Source of the DNA: Hygrocybe punicea
Lineage: Eukaryota; Basidiomycota; Agaricomycetes; Agaricales; Hygrophoraceae
DNA length: 64,000 nucleotides
Assembly (NCBI GenBank): GCA_963556145.1
Contig: OY744465.1
Coordinates: 1,240,001 to 1,304,000, forward strand
Reading direction: 5' to 3'
Both the position numbers and the translations under genes were made by a program. This document shows positions 22,780 through 34,319 of this stretch, piece by piece. Numbering within the stretch: the stretch's first letter is position 1; each line of letters opens with the position of its first letter. The notes under the pieces were generated by a model, which worked only from the letters and a program-made list of their open reading frames with translations, was not told the origin of the DNA and did no database searches.

Positions 22780-23979
22780 GATGTATGAAGACCAACGGTG
22801 TAGAGGGTCCTCAACCCTCTGAGGCCGTAAACTTGACATCTCATGAATCCGCTTGAACCCGATGTCTCTAGTGATCCACACTCGAACCTGACATAACCTG
22901 ATGCATACCGACTAGCATGGCCACTCGCATACTGGTCAGTAGGAAAATGCAAGGGTATATCCTTGGTGTAACAAGCATTTTCAAGGATTTTGCTTTTACC
23001 ATCTCAGATTTGAGATAATTGTGAATTTTTCTATATGACCAAGAAGATTATGTCTATCCCTTCCAGGATCCTTGATGCTTTGAGTTACATTAACATTCTA
23101 GATGCTTTAATTCTTTGTATCAACTGCCAAGGATACGCTATATCCATAAAAACTCGGAGTTAATCGGAGTTATGGATATAGCATATCCTTGGCAGTTGAT
23201 ACAAAGAATTAAAGCATCTAGAATGTTAATGTAACTCAAAGCATCAAGGATCCTGGAAGGGATAGACATAATCTTCTTGGTCATATAGAAAAATTCACAA
23301 TTATCTCAAATCTGAGATGGTAAAAGCAAAATCCTTGAAAATGCTTGTTACACCAAGGATATACCCTTGCATTTTCCTACTGGTCAGTCCACCTCCTATA
23401 CTCACAGAATCCCAATTATCGCAGACAGATCTCATCGGACTCAATTCCCAACTTCGGACTTGCCATATATGCACATCCCCTCGTCCTTTCGGAGATATGT
23501 ACGAATCTTTAGATCTTTTTCTTGGATATTTACTTTCTCCTCCATTTTCCTGTCATCGTCGCCTCACAACCCACTTATCATTTCCCCATTTTCATTCCTC
23601 TTTGTTCTCTCTCATCGGCTGAGGACTCTTGTCCGAATCTAGATAGAGATTTTTGTAGTATAAAAACGGTGCCCAAGCGCTGTGTCAAAATAAGAAACCA
23701 GTTCCCCCGTTTTCTCCCACTCAGAATCTGCCTCTCAGTAAAAATCAATGATTCACACTACTTGTTGGTTTCCTCGACACTCTCCCCATCGTTCTACCAT
23801 CTTTATTTCTACATCCCTCATCACCCAACACCTGACCTGCCATACCCAACATCGTCGGCTTTGTCGGCTTAGACCGGTCTCGATAGTTATAGTAGTTTTA
23901 CTTGGCGGCTTTTTACTCTTAGTTTCTTATCATTTCTCTGAAGCTTGCTAAACTATTCCCAGTCACTTCTACGCTGACA
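22780..23979. mobile_element. Probable solo LTR interrupting Copia, itself split by a MITE
   Basis: Copia coding potential is lost between about 22775 and 23990. The block starts near TGATGTATGAAG and ends near CGCTGACA. It contains a TATAAAA-type box at about 23660 and pyrimidine-rich sequence downstream of it, as in fungal Gypsy LTRs. The MITE at 22940-23379 is inside. Exact ends and target duplication could not be fixed. Confidence 0.4.
22940..23379. mobile_element. 440-bp nearly perfect palindromic MITE
   Basis: The two arms of about 209 bp are reverse complements with a single mismatch seen by eye (ACG against ATG near the centre). They surround a loop of about 20 bp (near 23150-23170). 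The ends are TAGGAAAATGCAAGGG and its complement. An exact 8-bp duplication, CTGGTCAG, flanks it (22932-22939 and 23380-23387), which points to hAT-type mobilisation. There is no coding capacity. Confidence 0.9.
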
Positions 23980-24009
23980 CCCCCCAGATTAGGACCATTA
24001 TTCCACAGC

Positions 24010-25801
24010 CACCCCGACCTCGCCACTACAATGGAATCATCCACGGCAAAATAAAGGGAAAAAGTTAGCATGGAAACAACCATTGCATATGCATTCTTGA
24101 GCACAATGCAGCAGGACAGCAGTCTTACTGACAAGGACCCATGGGATTTAAGGGAAGCCAGGGAGGCCATGGATCGGGAGAACTGGAAGGTAGCGATGAA
24201 AGAAGAATTCGATCAGCTACAAGAAATGGGCATTTGGAAACTTGTAGACTTACTGGAGGGGCGGGAAGCCATTGGAAGCAAGTGGGTTTTCTACTGGAAA
24301 TGTGATGAGATGGGTGCAATCGCTAGGCACAAGGCCCAATTAGTAGCCCAGGGGTTTTTGCAGAAGCCTGAAGTGGATTTCAGCAAAACCAGAACATTTG
24401 CTCCTGTGATGTGGTTCAAGATGTTATGGACATTGCTCGCATATTCCACAGTCAAGGATTGGGATATTCAGCAGATGGATATCAAAGGTGCATACCTTAA
24501 CAGATGGGTGAAGGAGGAGCTGTACATGAAACAGCTGGTGGAATTTGAGGATGGAACCAGACAGGTTTGCCACCTCATATGCCCTATATATGGTCTCAGA
24601 CAAGTCAGAAACATATGGAACACAGATTTTGATAACACGATGAAGGAATTTTGTTATATGAGATTGTGGACCGACTACTGCATGTACTACTATCGGGAAG
24701 GTGAAAACTTCTCCATCATACTCATATGGGTTGACAACCTTATGGCTTATGCAAACAACCAAGTGATGAATCAGCGGATAAACAACCAGCTAAAAGAAAA
24801 ATACATGGTAATGGTCATTGGAAAGCCAACATTACTGCTCAGAATCCATATCAAACAGGACCACCAACAATGGAAAGTCACCTTGTCACAAAGTTGTTAT
24901 ATCCAGAAGATACTTGCAAAGGCCGGAATGAAGGATGCGAAACTGGTATCACCCCGATGGATCAGAATGTGATCCTATGAATAAGTGAAGCCAAAACCAA
25001 CAAGAGTGAGCGGAAACACACCTCAATTGAGTACCCGACACAAGTCGGAGAGCTCTTGTATGCTGCGCACGCAACAAGACCTAATATCATGTATGCAACT
25101 GTAACTGTTGCGCAATTCACATGGAACCCAAGTCTGGAACACTGGACAGCACTTAAAAGGATATTCCACTACCTAAAAGGAACAATGGATTACGAACTAA
25201 TGTATGGCAGAAAGGACCAATGGATTATGATGGAAACCATTCAGTACATTGATGCCAATTGGGGATCCAACTCACACTGGAAATCCATTAGTGGATATGT
25301 GTTCACGATTGCAGGGGGAGCTGGAGCTTGGAACATGAAGAAGCAGAGCATGATTGTGTTGTCAATGGCCAAAGCAGAATATGTCACTACTACTCATGCC
25401 ATGAAACAGCTAATCTGGCATAGAAACTTATTGAAGGAATTGGACCTACAGTTGGATAAAACATCGATTCTATGATCTGATAATCAGGCCACGATTGCTA
25501 TATTGCACAACCCAGAATTCCATGCATGGACAAAACATATAGATATCAATCTACATTTCCTACAAGATCATGTCACGTCTGGTATCCTTACAGTCACATA
25601 CATTCCTTCTGCAGAAAACTTAGCAGACATATTTATGAAAGGGTTACCTTGCCCACTTCACACGAAGTTCATGACTGAACTTGGTCTATTGACCAGAGAG
25701 GAACTGGAAAGAGCAGAACATGTAATGGAATACATGGACGATGTTTACTGCAACCCAGAACAAGTCAAAGAGTATTTGACCAAGGGGGAGTGTTGGGAAT
25801 A
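24010..25801 (+). pseudogene. Copia reverse transcriptase and RNase H
   Basis: The RVT_2 domain is clear: WKVAMKEEFDQLQEMGIWKLV, SKWVFYWKCDEMG and DIQQMDIKGAYLN. The usual Y-V-D-D box is present only as ILIWVDNLMAY (near 24718-24750), so the second catalytic Asp is Asn and the polymerase should be dead. A stop at 24970 separates it from RNase H (ELLYAAHATRPNIMYA, AEYVTTTHAMKQLIW, SDNQATIAILHNP). The frame ends at 25801 and overlaps the 3' LTR start. Confidence 0.85.
25782..25790 (+). promoter_or_regulatory. Copia polypurine tract
   Basis: The tract AAGGGGGAG lies immediately before the 3' LTR, as expected for plus-strand priming. Confidence 0.75.
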
Positions 25802-26033
25802 GTGGCCGAATAGCCGTGGAAAGGATTAGTAATCCATATCATGTGACCCAGAACTCAAACACACCTGTCCAATGAATATTCCTGAAGCACAGCAGTTATT
25901 CTACTCACCACAAGAAACTTCTAGTAGATTTAGCTAGTAGTATAAAAACCCTCTCAGAGAGAGGTAAATATAATTCAATTCCACATAAATTACTTAGCGG
26001 TCAACAACCACTGCACTACTATATATTCCAATA
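25791..26033 (+). repeat. Copia 3' LTR
   Basis: Same length and ends as the 5' LTR. The CACGTG of the 5' copy reads CATGTG here, a CpG-type transition. Confidence 0.9.
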
Positions 26034-27111
26034 ACCATATGTGACATATGTGACATTTTGTGACAAATCATGTGCCCTCAGCCATTTCGAAACAAATGTG
26101 ACATTTTGATTGAAAATATAGTCTTGTTTGTAGGCATGGATCAAACTTGCTTTTGCATCTCCTCATTACACAGGTCAAAAATAAAAATTCTGCTTCCTGG
26201 GAGTTGTTTGGGATACAATTATGTGTGGTTCCCAGGAGCCATAAATTTTATTTTTAAAATGTGGATGGAGGAGATAGGCATTTGGTGAGTTAAACACCTG
26301 GTTGTCCCTTTACCTAAGCCTAAGAATAGCTGCTGAGCATGTGTCTCAGCAGCTATTGTTTGGCTGAACCTGTCTGTTTTCCCAACCCCAGCATTAAACC
26401 TTGCCCCAATACCCCCAAATACTTAGCATAAAGTAGATAGTATTCCAAATATAGTAACATTGGCTCCAGAAGTGCATCCAACATCAGGAACAAGAGTGCT
26501 CATGGGTTCAGGCTTTCCTGTCATCGTTGCCATGGCCCTGCCCATCACTCACAGGCATGTGCACTCATCATCATCGACGTTGAGCAGGACTATTTCACTA
26601 TCCCATTATCTTTTTTTGTAGAATTTTTTACATATCATAGATACATTCTTATAAAGGGTGCCTTTCCATAAGAATAAATATGTTCTGGGGAATAAACATG
26701 GTTCCAGTTGGGGTTGGAACCGCTATAATTACAAATAAGTCAAAAGGTATCATAGGATGAATCAAAGGTAATGTGGGAACAAGAAGTGACAGGCCAAAGG
26801 TTGGCAAAGATCAAATCTGGTTACTTTGACAGGTTGGATCTTGAAAACATATCTTGTATTCTATTCAGAGGGGTACCCCCCCTGTACATATTTCGTGTTT
26901 ATTCATTACATATATAGCCTGCTTTTGGAAACGGAGTCTAAATACTTTTCCAGGGTCTTTGCAGTATTGGAATTGTGTCCCATTATGGTGAAAATCTATG
27001 ATTCCTGAATATATTCATTGTTATGGACAGGCACCCAAATACTGTATATAGACCAATATACATGACAATAAACAAAATAAAAGAGAAATAAAAGAAAAAA
27101 ATAATAATAAT
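26034..27111. other. AT-rich sequence without recognised genes
   Basis: Short open frames only. The left end repeats TGTGACAT-type words (26038-26110), and the right end is a poly-A and AAT microsatellite (27070-27111). Nothing else was recognised. Confidence 0.5.
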
Positions 27112-28420
27112 ACATGGGGCGCTGCCAACGAATGGGAGGGTACTCACCAGTGCCAGATTGGGTCTGAAATTGGTGGAGAAGGGCACTGAAGGGTGAGTGA
27201 GGGGTGGGGGGTGGCAATGCATGGTGAGGAAGGGGCTGGGAAGTGAGGTGGATGGGGGAAATGGAGAGGGGATGGATGGGGGAGGGCTCCCAGCCCAAAA
27301 TGAGCAGCGGGAAGGGGGTGAGTACTCACCTGTACCATTAGGGCCCCCCACTGCCCTCCCAATATCCCACCATCAATAAAGCCAGTGGGGACGTCATCTC
27401 AGATGTCCCCATTGTCCATGCCATGGTTTTTGTGGTCCAGATCTGTCGTGCCGTTGAGTTGCATGTGGGTGGCAACAAGGGCAGTTGCGATGGCGATATC
27501 TTGATGACACCACCACTGTTGACCACACCATCACTGGTGGCAACCCTCCATGTTGCCCTTGTCATCTTCATCACTGTGTACCTGGTCCGCCACCACTGGT
27601 TTTAATGTTTGAGGCTGATGGTTGAAAAAGTTGGGCATGCTCCTGCATGGCTTTGAGGATGTCCGGGGGTGTTCTTGGTGCAAATCATCACCATCATCAT
27701 CATTGTCATCATTTCTGTTGTTGTTGAGGGGGTGGGGAGTGAGTGTGGTGAATAGGTGGGTGATTGTGGTGGAAGGTCGAAAGCCATATGATAAGTCACA
27801 TGTGCTTTTCCACCACCCACTTGCCTCCCAACTTGCCTCCTGCCACACTCCCAGTCCCCATCCCCTCAACAATGATTGAAACAAGGAGGAGCAGCACTAC
27901 AGTGATGATACGCACTGAGATTGCCTCCCCAGATGTCCTCAAAGCCGCACAGGAATGCACCTGGGTTTTTCAACCATCAGCCTCGAACATGAGAACCAGC
28001 AGCTCTGGACTGGGCACACAGTGACGAAGACAACGAAGGTAATGTGGAGGGTTGCCCTTGGCGATGGTGTGGTCAACGGTGGTGGTGGCATTGAGATATC
28101 GCCACCACAACTGATGCTGCAGCCATCCTTGTGTGGCTTGACAGCAGCGACAATCTGGACTGTGAAAACCATGGAATAGATGATGGAGATGTTGTAGATG
28201 ACATCTCCATCATCTCTATCAGCAGTGGAATGTGGAGAGGGCCATGGGGGGCCCCAAGGGCGATCGTAAGTTCCCATCTCCCTCCTACATTTCCCCCAAT
28301 GTACTTACCTCTTCCTGCGGCTTGTTTGGGGCCGGGAACTCTCCCCAATCCTCCCTTTGTCCTTTCCCCCATCCACCTCACTTCCCTGCCACCTACTCAC
28401 ACACCCCACACTGTCATATC

Positions 28421-28842
28421 TGTGCAACTCCGAAGAATTCCGATGAACTCCACTCTGGACTTTTCCACCATTTTATCTTATCTTATCCTACCATACATAG
28501 CAACCTTTTGTTACTTTTATCCTTCTCCGAACTCCGGTTCCCCTTCCAGAGTTCTTATTATCGTTATGTTACTAAGGACTTAACAATTAGTTTACCAAGT
28601 ATATAAGTTAGAACTACAAGTCCTGTAACTCCATTCTAAAAATCAACTTGAGTTCCCCTCATCCTCAAACTTAGGGCTTTGCCTTAAGCTCACTATTAGT
28701 CTCCGTCTTTAGTCTGAACCTCTGGACTAATTCTGCTCTGTCTGCTTGTACTTACTCAGTACAACTCAAGGAAGTAGCATAACTACTTCAAGAGTTCACA
28801 CCTCCGGTCCTCTGACAACTCCATTCCATCCGGAGTTGCACA
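28421..28842. mobile_element. Solo LTR, 422 bp
   Basis: The ends are a perfect 12-bp inversion, TGTGCAACTCCG and CGGAGTTGCACA. A TATATAAG box lies near 28600. No gag or pol is adjacent, and a matching target duplication was not found. Confidence 0.6.
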
Positions 28843-28968
28843 CCTCTAACACACACCCTCCCTCACTCCCCACATCCTTTCTGCCCCTTCCCCACCCTCA
28901 GGTGCCCTTACCCATCATCAGTGGACCAAATGCGATGCCTCTGTGAAGGTGGGTACCAATTTATCTGG

Positions 28969-29126
28969 TGTAGTAGTGGGTAGTGCCCCACTACTACTAG
29001 TAGATTCACGTGACTGTTCCCATGTTCCATAGGATTACCTTTTGTGTGGATAGCTTATGAGACTTCAGCTTGTCACACCACCAGAGACCACTGAGGCACC
29101 CAGTAGGGACCCTAGTCCCTACTACA
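28969..29126. mobile_element. Small solo LTR, 158 bp
   Basis: It starts TGTAGTAGTGGG and ends TCCCTACTACA, contains CACGTG at 29007-29012, and resembles the 138-bp repeats of the element at 18343-19949. The foldback arm reads continuously across it. The flanks are CTGG and CCGG, a possible 4-bp duplication with one change. Confidence 0.6.
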
Positions 29127-30548
29127 CCGGCAGCAGCACCCCATGTTTCCTCCCCTCCTTTTTATTTATTTACCCTATTTTCCTCATACATTTCCATGTA
29201 TATTAGCCTGTATAAAGTATGTACATGAGTAAATGTATCATATACGATGGGAATCTTCATCTTTTCTCTTCTTCTCTGGTGATACACAGAGAGGGTCTCT
29301 GAGTGTGGGGTGCGAGGGCTGATCCAAGGGAGGTCTTGAGCTCTTAGAGATGAGGGGAAAGGATATCCAATCCTCCTATTTGTACTTGTTGTGGTACAAT
29401 AAGAGCCTGTTCGGTATCAAAGTACTGGGCCTAGTATTTCCCTTATTTGGCAAAGCAATCAATGAAGGTTGATGCTGAGTTTGAATTGAGAACAGCACTT
29501 CAACAACTGCCACCAGTCACAATGCCAGCACCCCAAGCATCCCAAGCACCAATGATTGTTGTGTCTGCTCCAAAGTCTCATAGCAATGCCCAGTGGTCTG
29601 AACAATTCTCCTCCAATATCTCATTGATCACAAGGCAGAAGGGGGTGATGGCAGCAATGTCAAGAAACCAGTTTGGCAGGGTCTCATCACAGAATTGGCT
29701 AAGACCCCCCACAAAGGTGTCGATAAGAGTGTCACATCTTGCCAGAACAAATGGAAAAAGGTTTGATCCATTTCCTTCTGTTTTAATGTTGCTGACAAAT
29801 TTTATGTAGTTTAAGGAGACTTTTGCCATTGTCCATAAAGCTTCACATCAATCTGGGCTGCCATGGGATCCTGCATATGGTCTCAACATCAATGAGAATA
29901 CTCAGCCTGTGTGGAAGGAGTATATTAAGGTATTTGTCCAGTTTTTTTACCGTATAATGTTGTATTGAGTTATTTCCCAGAAAAACCTGAAGTTGGCTGC
30001 TTTTTGTACTTCAGGCTGGAAGTATTATCAGGATATGCTCACTCTCATGCCATCCCAAGCAAAAGGAAAGAGTGTCTACTGAGGGAACAGTCAGACAAGC
30101 CATGAAGTGCCGCAAATGAGCTCCAATAGCTTATCGTCATCTTCCGATGATGCCCGTCTCTCAGATGGCAATGTGAATGCTGGTGGATCTAGGGTCGACA
30201 GTGGGAATGGGTTTCCCATTGACAGCAATGGCCCTCTCCCACCCTCTTCGTGCCCTGTCTCACCATCCCATTCTGTCCTGTCTACCAACTTAAATCACCA
30301 TCTGAATCCCTCATTTCACCCTCACAATCATCCTTACGGGAATCTTGCAGTAGCAAGTGTTCATGGTTAACAGGGCCAACTGCCCTAAACTGTATTGGAG
30401 AGGAATTGTCCTCCATCAATGCAACTATCCACACTGCCTCTGAGTTGAAGGCAAAATTCACTCAGCAACGACTCACCAAGGTGGATGACAATGACATCAA
30501 GAGTGAAGCACGGTGTAAGGTGCAGGAGGAAAAATACCTTGATGACGA

Positions 30549-31132
30549 TGTAGAGGCTCCGGGCCGTCTGGACCTGAATCCTCTTCATATCCCACATCGT
30601 CCCCGTCCATTCCCATTCATGTATCGTTGATTCCGCCCGATTCCGGTCCTCTCCATCAATTCCACTCCGGATTCCATCTCCGGATTCATTCCTACACGCA
30701 CTGCAATGTTCCTAACGACCCGGAATCACTATGTATATAGTTATATATCATGTATCTACATTTCCCGTCTCCCTAGTACATAGCATTCCTCCCCTCCACT
30801 CCACTCCTATCAGTTACAGCCTTCGCTTGTAGTACATAGTTACTATAGCACAGGATCACTCCCAGTAGTATAAAAGATGTACCCTTATACTACAACCATA
30901 GAGAAAATACAGGTTATCACTCCCCTTCAGTTCTACACTTTTAGTCCTCGCTTCGTATCGTCTCATCAGTCTTCGTACTCCACTCCCTTCACTTCCCCTC
31001 TGATCCAGAACCCTGGATTCGGGTTGGATTGACTAGACACCATAGAAAGACTTTACTCCTCCGATCACTTCTTAGCTGATCACCACTTTCATAGATTCCC
31101 ATTTCAGGTCTACAACCCAACTCGCCGTCACA
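30549..31132 (+). repeat. Gypsy-like 5' LTR, 584 bp
   Basis: It starts TGTAGAGGCTCCG and ends CCGTCACA. A TATAAAAG box is at about 30871. The copy at 41852-42452 (minus) has the same ends, which fixes the LTR limits. Confidence 0.85.
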
Positions 31133-31267
31133 ACTGGAGCCCACTGTGAGGAGTTTAGTTCTTTTGTCTTTTCATACCCTCCCCACCATCAGGTTTGACT
31201 TTCATGACGTTTATCCTTTGTTCCTGACTCTAATCGCTCAGCCCCGCTTACGACTTCGACCCCTTCC

Positions 31268-31860
31268 TTGTCCCTCCCCGACTTGACCCACTTCCCGATT
31301 TGGAAATTCCCCAATATGACGCACGGATTGATGCCTCTCCGAGGTGATCGTTCAGCCCCGACATTTCACGGTGACGAACACGACCTTCCCCGCTTCTTTG
31401 ACGAAATTGACATGCTTGGCTCCGACTGTGGACTCACGGACACTATGAAGATTCGCTACACGCTCCGGTACCTCAATAATGACGATTATGAACTTTGGTC
31501 TACCCTACCCGCCGCTTCAGCAAAGGACTTCATCGCTTTCCGACGTGCCATTTTCGCCTTCTATCCCGGTGCCATGGACAGTATTCGGTATACGTTCGCG
31601 GATCTCGAACAATTGATTAGATGACAAGCGGCTTATGGTATAGAAAACAAGACGGACTTAGGACAATATTTCCAGGACTTCATACGCATATCCAGAGTAC
31701 TATACGACAACGGCCGTTTATCGGACAAGCAGCGGAATGAGTATTTTGCCAACGGATTTGACTCAGATCTTCGTCAACGTGTTGAAGAACGACTCCATTA
31801 CCTCCTTCCCAGTCATTACCACGACGATCCGTACCCGGTTGATATTTTCCACGATGCCAC
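31268..31860 (+). pseudogene. Gypsy-type Gag fragment
   Basis: The frame encodes MTHGLMPLRGDRSAPTFHG and LPRFFDEIDML, then DTMKIRYTLRYLN, in the style of basidiomycete Ty3/Gypsy capsids. An in-frame TGA at 31622-31624 follows QLIR, and the capsid reading continues after it (QAAYGIENKTDLGQYFQDF) to about 31860. No zinc knuckle was seen. Confidence 0.6.
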
Positions 31861-31861
31861 G

Positions 31862-32986
31862 TTGTTTCTCCTTTCCGGTTACCATTCCATTCCAGAATCC
31901 GTTGTCACTGCAGCCCCCATTGCCATTTCCAGTCCCGATTCCGGTCCTGCACCCGTACCTGTCGCAGTCATTTTACCTCTGGAACAAATCCCGTCCTCGA
32001 TCCCATCCTCGATCCCGCCCACTGTCATTCATTCCATCCCCCACATTCATTCCACTCCATCCCCGTCATTGTGTTCCCCGTCCCCATCCATTCCGGTGCC
32101 CGTCGAGACCGTTATTTGTTTACAGATATTGTCGTCCAGTCCTGTGTCATCCCCGTCCGAGCCCATTCCTGATTTATCGATGCCGGTCACCGATTTATCC
32201 AATTTGTTTCCTATTTCGTCCCCGTCGTCTCCGGTTTCCATCCACGAATGCGTACCGGACCCGCTCCCATTGTCCTCGGATTCTCCAGAAATAGACATTC
32301 TGTCCCCGATATTGCCGCCATATTGTCCTCCATCACCGTCTATCGAGATTCCGTCGACTTTGGTTGAGTATTCCATACCCGTTCCCATTCCAGACTGCAT
32401 TCCACCCCTTTTATTTGATTTCAATTCCGGTTCCAATTCCATTATGTCGACCCCTTCATTCCCGGTTCCCCTTGTCGTTTCCACTCCCATATCGTTGTCG
32501 GTTCTGTCTTCGCCTGCTTGGGGCACCCCATCGTTTTTAGACCCGTCATGCAGCACACCCGTTATATGGGATCATGTTGGTGTCGGCACTCTGGTTCTCA
32601 AATTTTTATTGTTCCTTGTTTCCGTCTTCATTCTACTCTGTCATCGCATTTTGGACCTCCGCCCCCTCAACACCTCGCTCGAATATTTGCAAGAAGTTCT
32701 CCGCCTCCTCTCGTCGTTCCACCTCCGACCTTCTTTCAGAAACTCTTGTGGGGATATAGACCCGTTTCTGTCTCCTATTTTTGCGTTTTCGTCTTCCGTT
32801 CCGCTTTCCGTTCCCGCTCCCGTTTCTCATTTATTTATATTTTCATTTCCGTTTCTAGTTCTCTTTGTTTCCCATCCTTTCCGGTTCCTTTTTGTTTCCG
32901 CTGTATTCCAGTCCCGTCCTCCTCCTCGACCCCCAGATTCCGGTTATCTTATGTCGTCGTTCCGTTTCCCTCTTTTCCGTTTATAG
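31862..32986 (+). other. Ser/Pro-rich open frame of unknown status
   Basis: A 374-residue frame is dominated by Ser, Pro, Ile and Val, and the DNA is rich in repeated TTCC, CCGG and TCCCG words. No domain was recognised. A long open frame is also present antisense (32047-32556). It may be a Gag tail or just pyrimidine-biased sequence. Confidence 0.3.
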
Positions 32987-33136
32987 TTTTATTATGTACT
33001 CTATTTTTCTTCATGTACATTGTCCCGCATTCCGTTTCCCCTTTCCATCCATTCCCTTTTATTCCCTTCTCCCTTCATCGAGTTTGGTGTTGATTAGGTC
33101 AAGTTGACCAAGGATATGGGCCTGGTTCGCGCATAG

Positions 33137-34319
33137 TCAATTTAGCTCCTTCATCCAATGGGTTAGTTTCGTATGGATCTCTGCGACATATTCCAAGAGG
33201 CCATCCACGATCACCGATATCTCCCTCTGCGTTTCCGTTGCCATCTTGTGCATTGCCCAGACGTGGTCGCTGATTCCGGCTCCAATCCACGGGTGCTTGA
33301 ACGGATTCCCTCGTCTCCCATCGTCCCACTCCGATTCCGTATCCGGTTCGACGTCGGTCAACGTCCGCTTACTCATCAACGCCTCTCCGGCCCATAGCCT
33401 GGGCTTCTTCACGGGCTTTGGTATTTTCTTCGCGACAATTTTCCTCTTCGGACTACCCGCCTTCGCCTTCCCTTTCCTTTCCGCTTTTCCGGATCCGGTG
33501 GCCGGTCCCTTCATCAATAACCCGCAGTGCCATTTAAGCCTTTTGCATCGATCGCACATGTATCCCTCGATTCCGCGACAAACCGCGTTGGCGGTCACAC
33601 ACGCATTGCATTGCCGGATCCGGTACGATTGCATATACTACGCATTAGTTAGGCACAACGGATATACGAGTCCGCGAGATATCACTTACCCCCGGAATCT
33701 TTCCCTTCGGTTCCGCGTCCTTGTTCCCGCTCGCATTCGAGAAATCATTGCCGCTGTTGTAGTCCCCATGAACGGTCTCGTCATCCCGGTTGACCCTCTT
33801 ATCCCAGTTGAGCTTTTTGTTTTTGATCGCATTGAGTGCTTGAAGCCGCTCGTATTTTCGTAGTTGCTGATTGGACCAGGTGCCCTCCTCGTCCTCACTT
33901 CCATGATTGCTGGTTTGTGCGGTCTCCTCCCGGTCCCTTTCCGCGGCTGCATTATCCCCTTTTGCTGCCTCTGCCGCCTTCGCCTTTTCCGCCTCCTTGA
34001 TCCGCTTCTCCGCCTCCGCCCTCCTATTCATCTCCTCTTCGTATTGATGTGATTCCTCTGCCCGTTTCCACTCGATCCTTTCCGCCTCCTCGACCCGTTG
34101 TTTCCTCGCTTCCTCCTCCTTTTCCTCCTGCAACCATAACGCTTCCCGACGCCTCACCTCTTTCCGTTCCCGTTCATAGTCCTCCCAGCTCCGCAACCAC
34201 TCCTTGACCTCCACCACCATCTCTCCACCCATCGAGAAATCCCTCGGTTCCGTCACGTCGATTCCGTTGTCCTGGATTTCCGTCAGTATTCCCCTGTAGT
34301 TCCGCTGCACATATTGCAT
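33137..34319 (-). CDS. Coiled-coil protein with a CxxC-type cysteine cluster, antisense in the Gypsy-like element
   Basis: Exon 1 (from 34319) encodes a highly charged Glu/Arg/Lys helix, roughly residues 40-130, and then acidic linkers ending PKGKIPG. A 5' splice site GTAAGTG near 33690 and an acceptor GCGTAG near 33640 join it to MQSYRIRQCNACVTANAVCRG and MCDRCKRLKWHC. This is a C-x2-C..C..C-x2-C..C arrangement reminiscent of fungal zinc clusters but not a standard Zn2Cys6. The C-terminus is at 33137. The function is unknown. It may be an accessory gene of a second retroelement, because protease remnants overlap its 5' end. Confidence 0.5.

Larger units (their letters stand above)
15095..26033 (+). 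mobile_element. Copia (Ty1) LTR retrotransposon, inactive, with several nested insertions
   Basis: Two 243-bp LTRs (15095-15337 and 25791-26033) frame gag, zinc knuckle, protease, integrase, reverse transcriptase and RNase H remnants in Copia order on the plus strand. A purine-rich tract lies directly before the 3' LTR. The coding region is split by a solo LTR (15517-15691), a hAT element (17194-21886), and a block holding a palindromic MITE (22780 to about 23980). Many in-frame stops are present. No matching 5-bp target duplication was found outside the LTRs. Confidence 0.9.
27112..29146. mobile_element. Old foldback element with diverged arms, carrying two solo LTRs
   Basis: The left end ACATGGGGCGCTGC matches the complement of the right end (CAGCACCCCATGT, ending at 29146). 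The arms can be followed inward. The GGGCCCCCCA block near 27342-27352 pairs with TGGGGGGCCCC near 28245-28255. The block near 27460-27560 pairs with one near 28040-28120. Divergence is high, by eye perhaps a quarter of positions. Two LTR-like segments (28421-28842 and 28969-29126) interrupt the right arm. No target duplication was seen. Confidence 0.55.

Noticed and set aside
22940..23379. Palindrome considered as a replication origin or assembly fold
   Set aside because: The exact 8-bp target duplication explains it better as a MITE, although a long-read check would still be sensible.
23317..23951. Overlapping plus-strand frames with Ser/Phe/Pro-rich text
   Set aside because: They start in the palindromic MITE and run through pyrimidine-rich LTR-like sequence, with no conserved motif.
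27144..28606. Open frames of 70-150 codons on both strands
   Set aside because: They mirror each other because they lie in inverted arms. The composition is biased and there is no recognised family.
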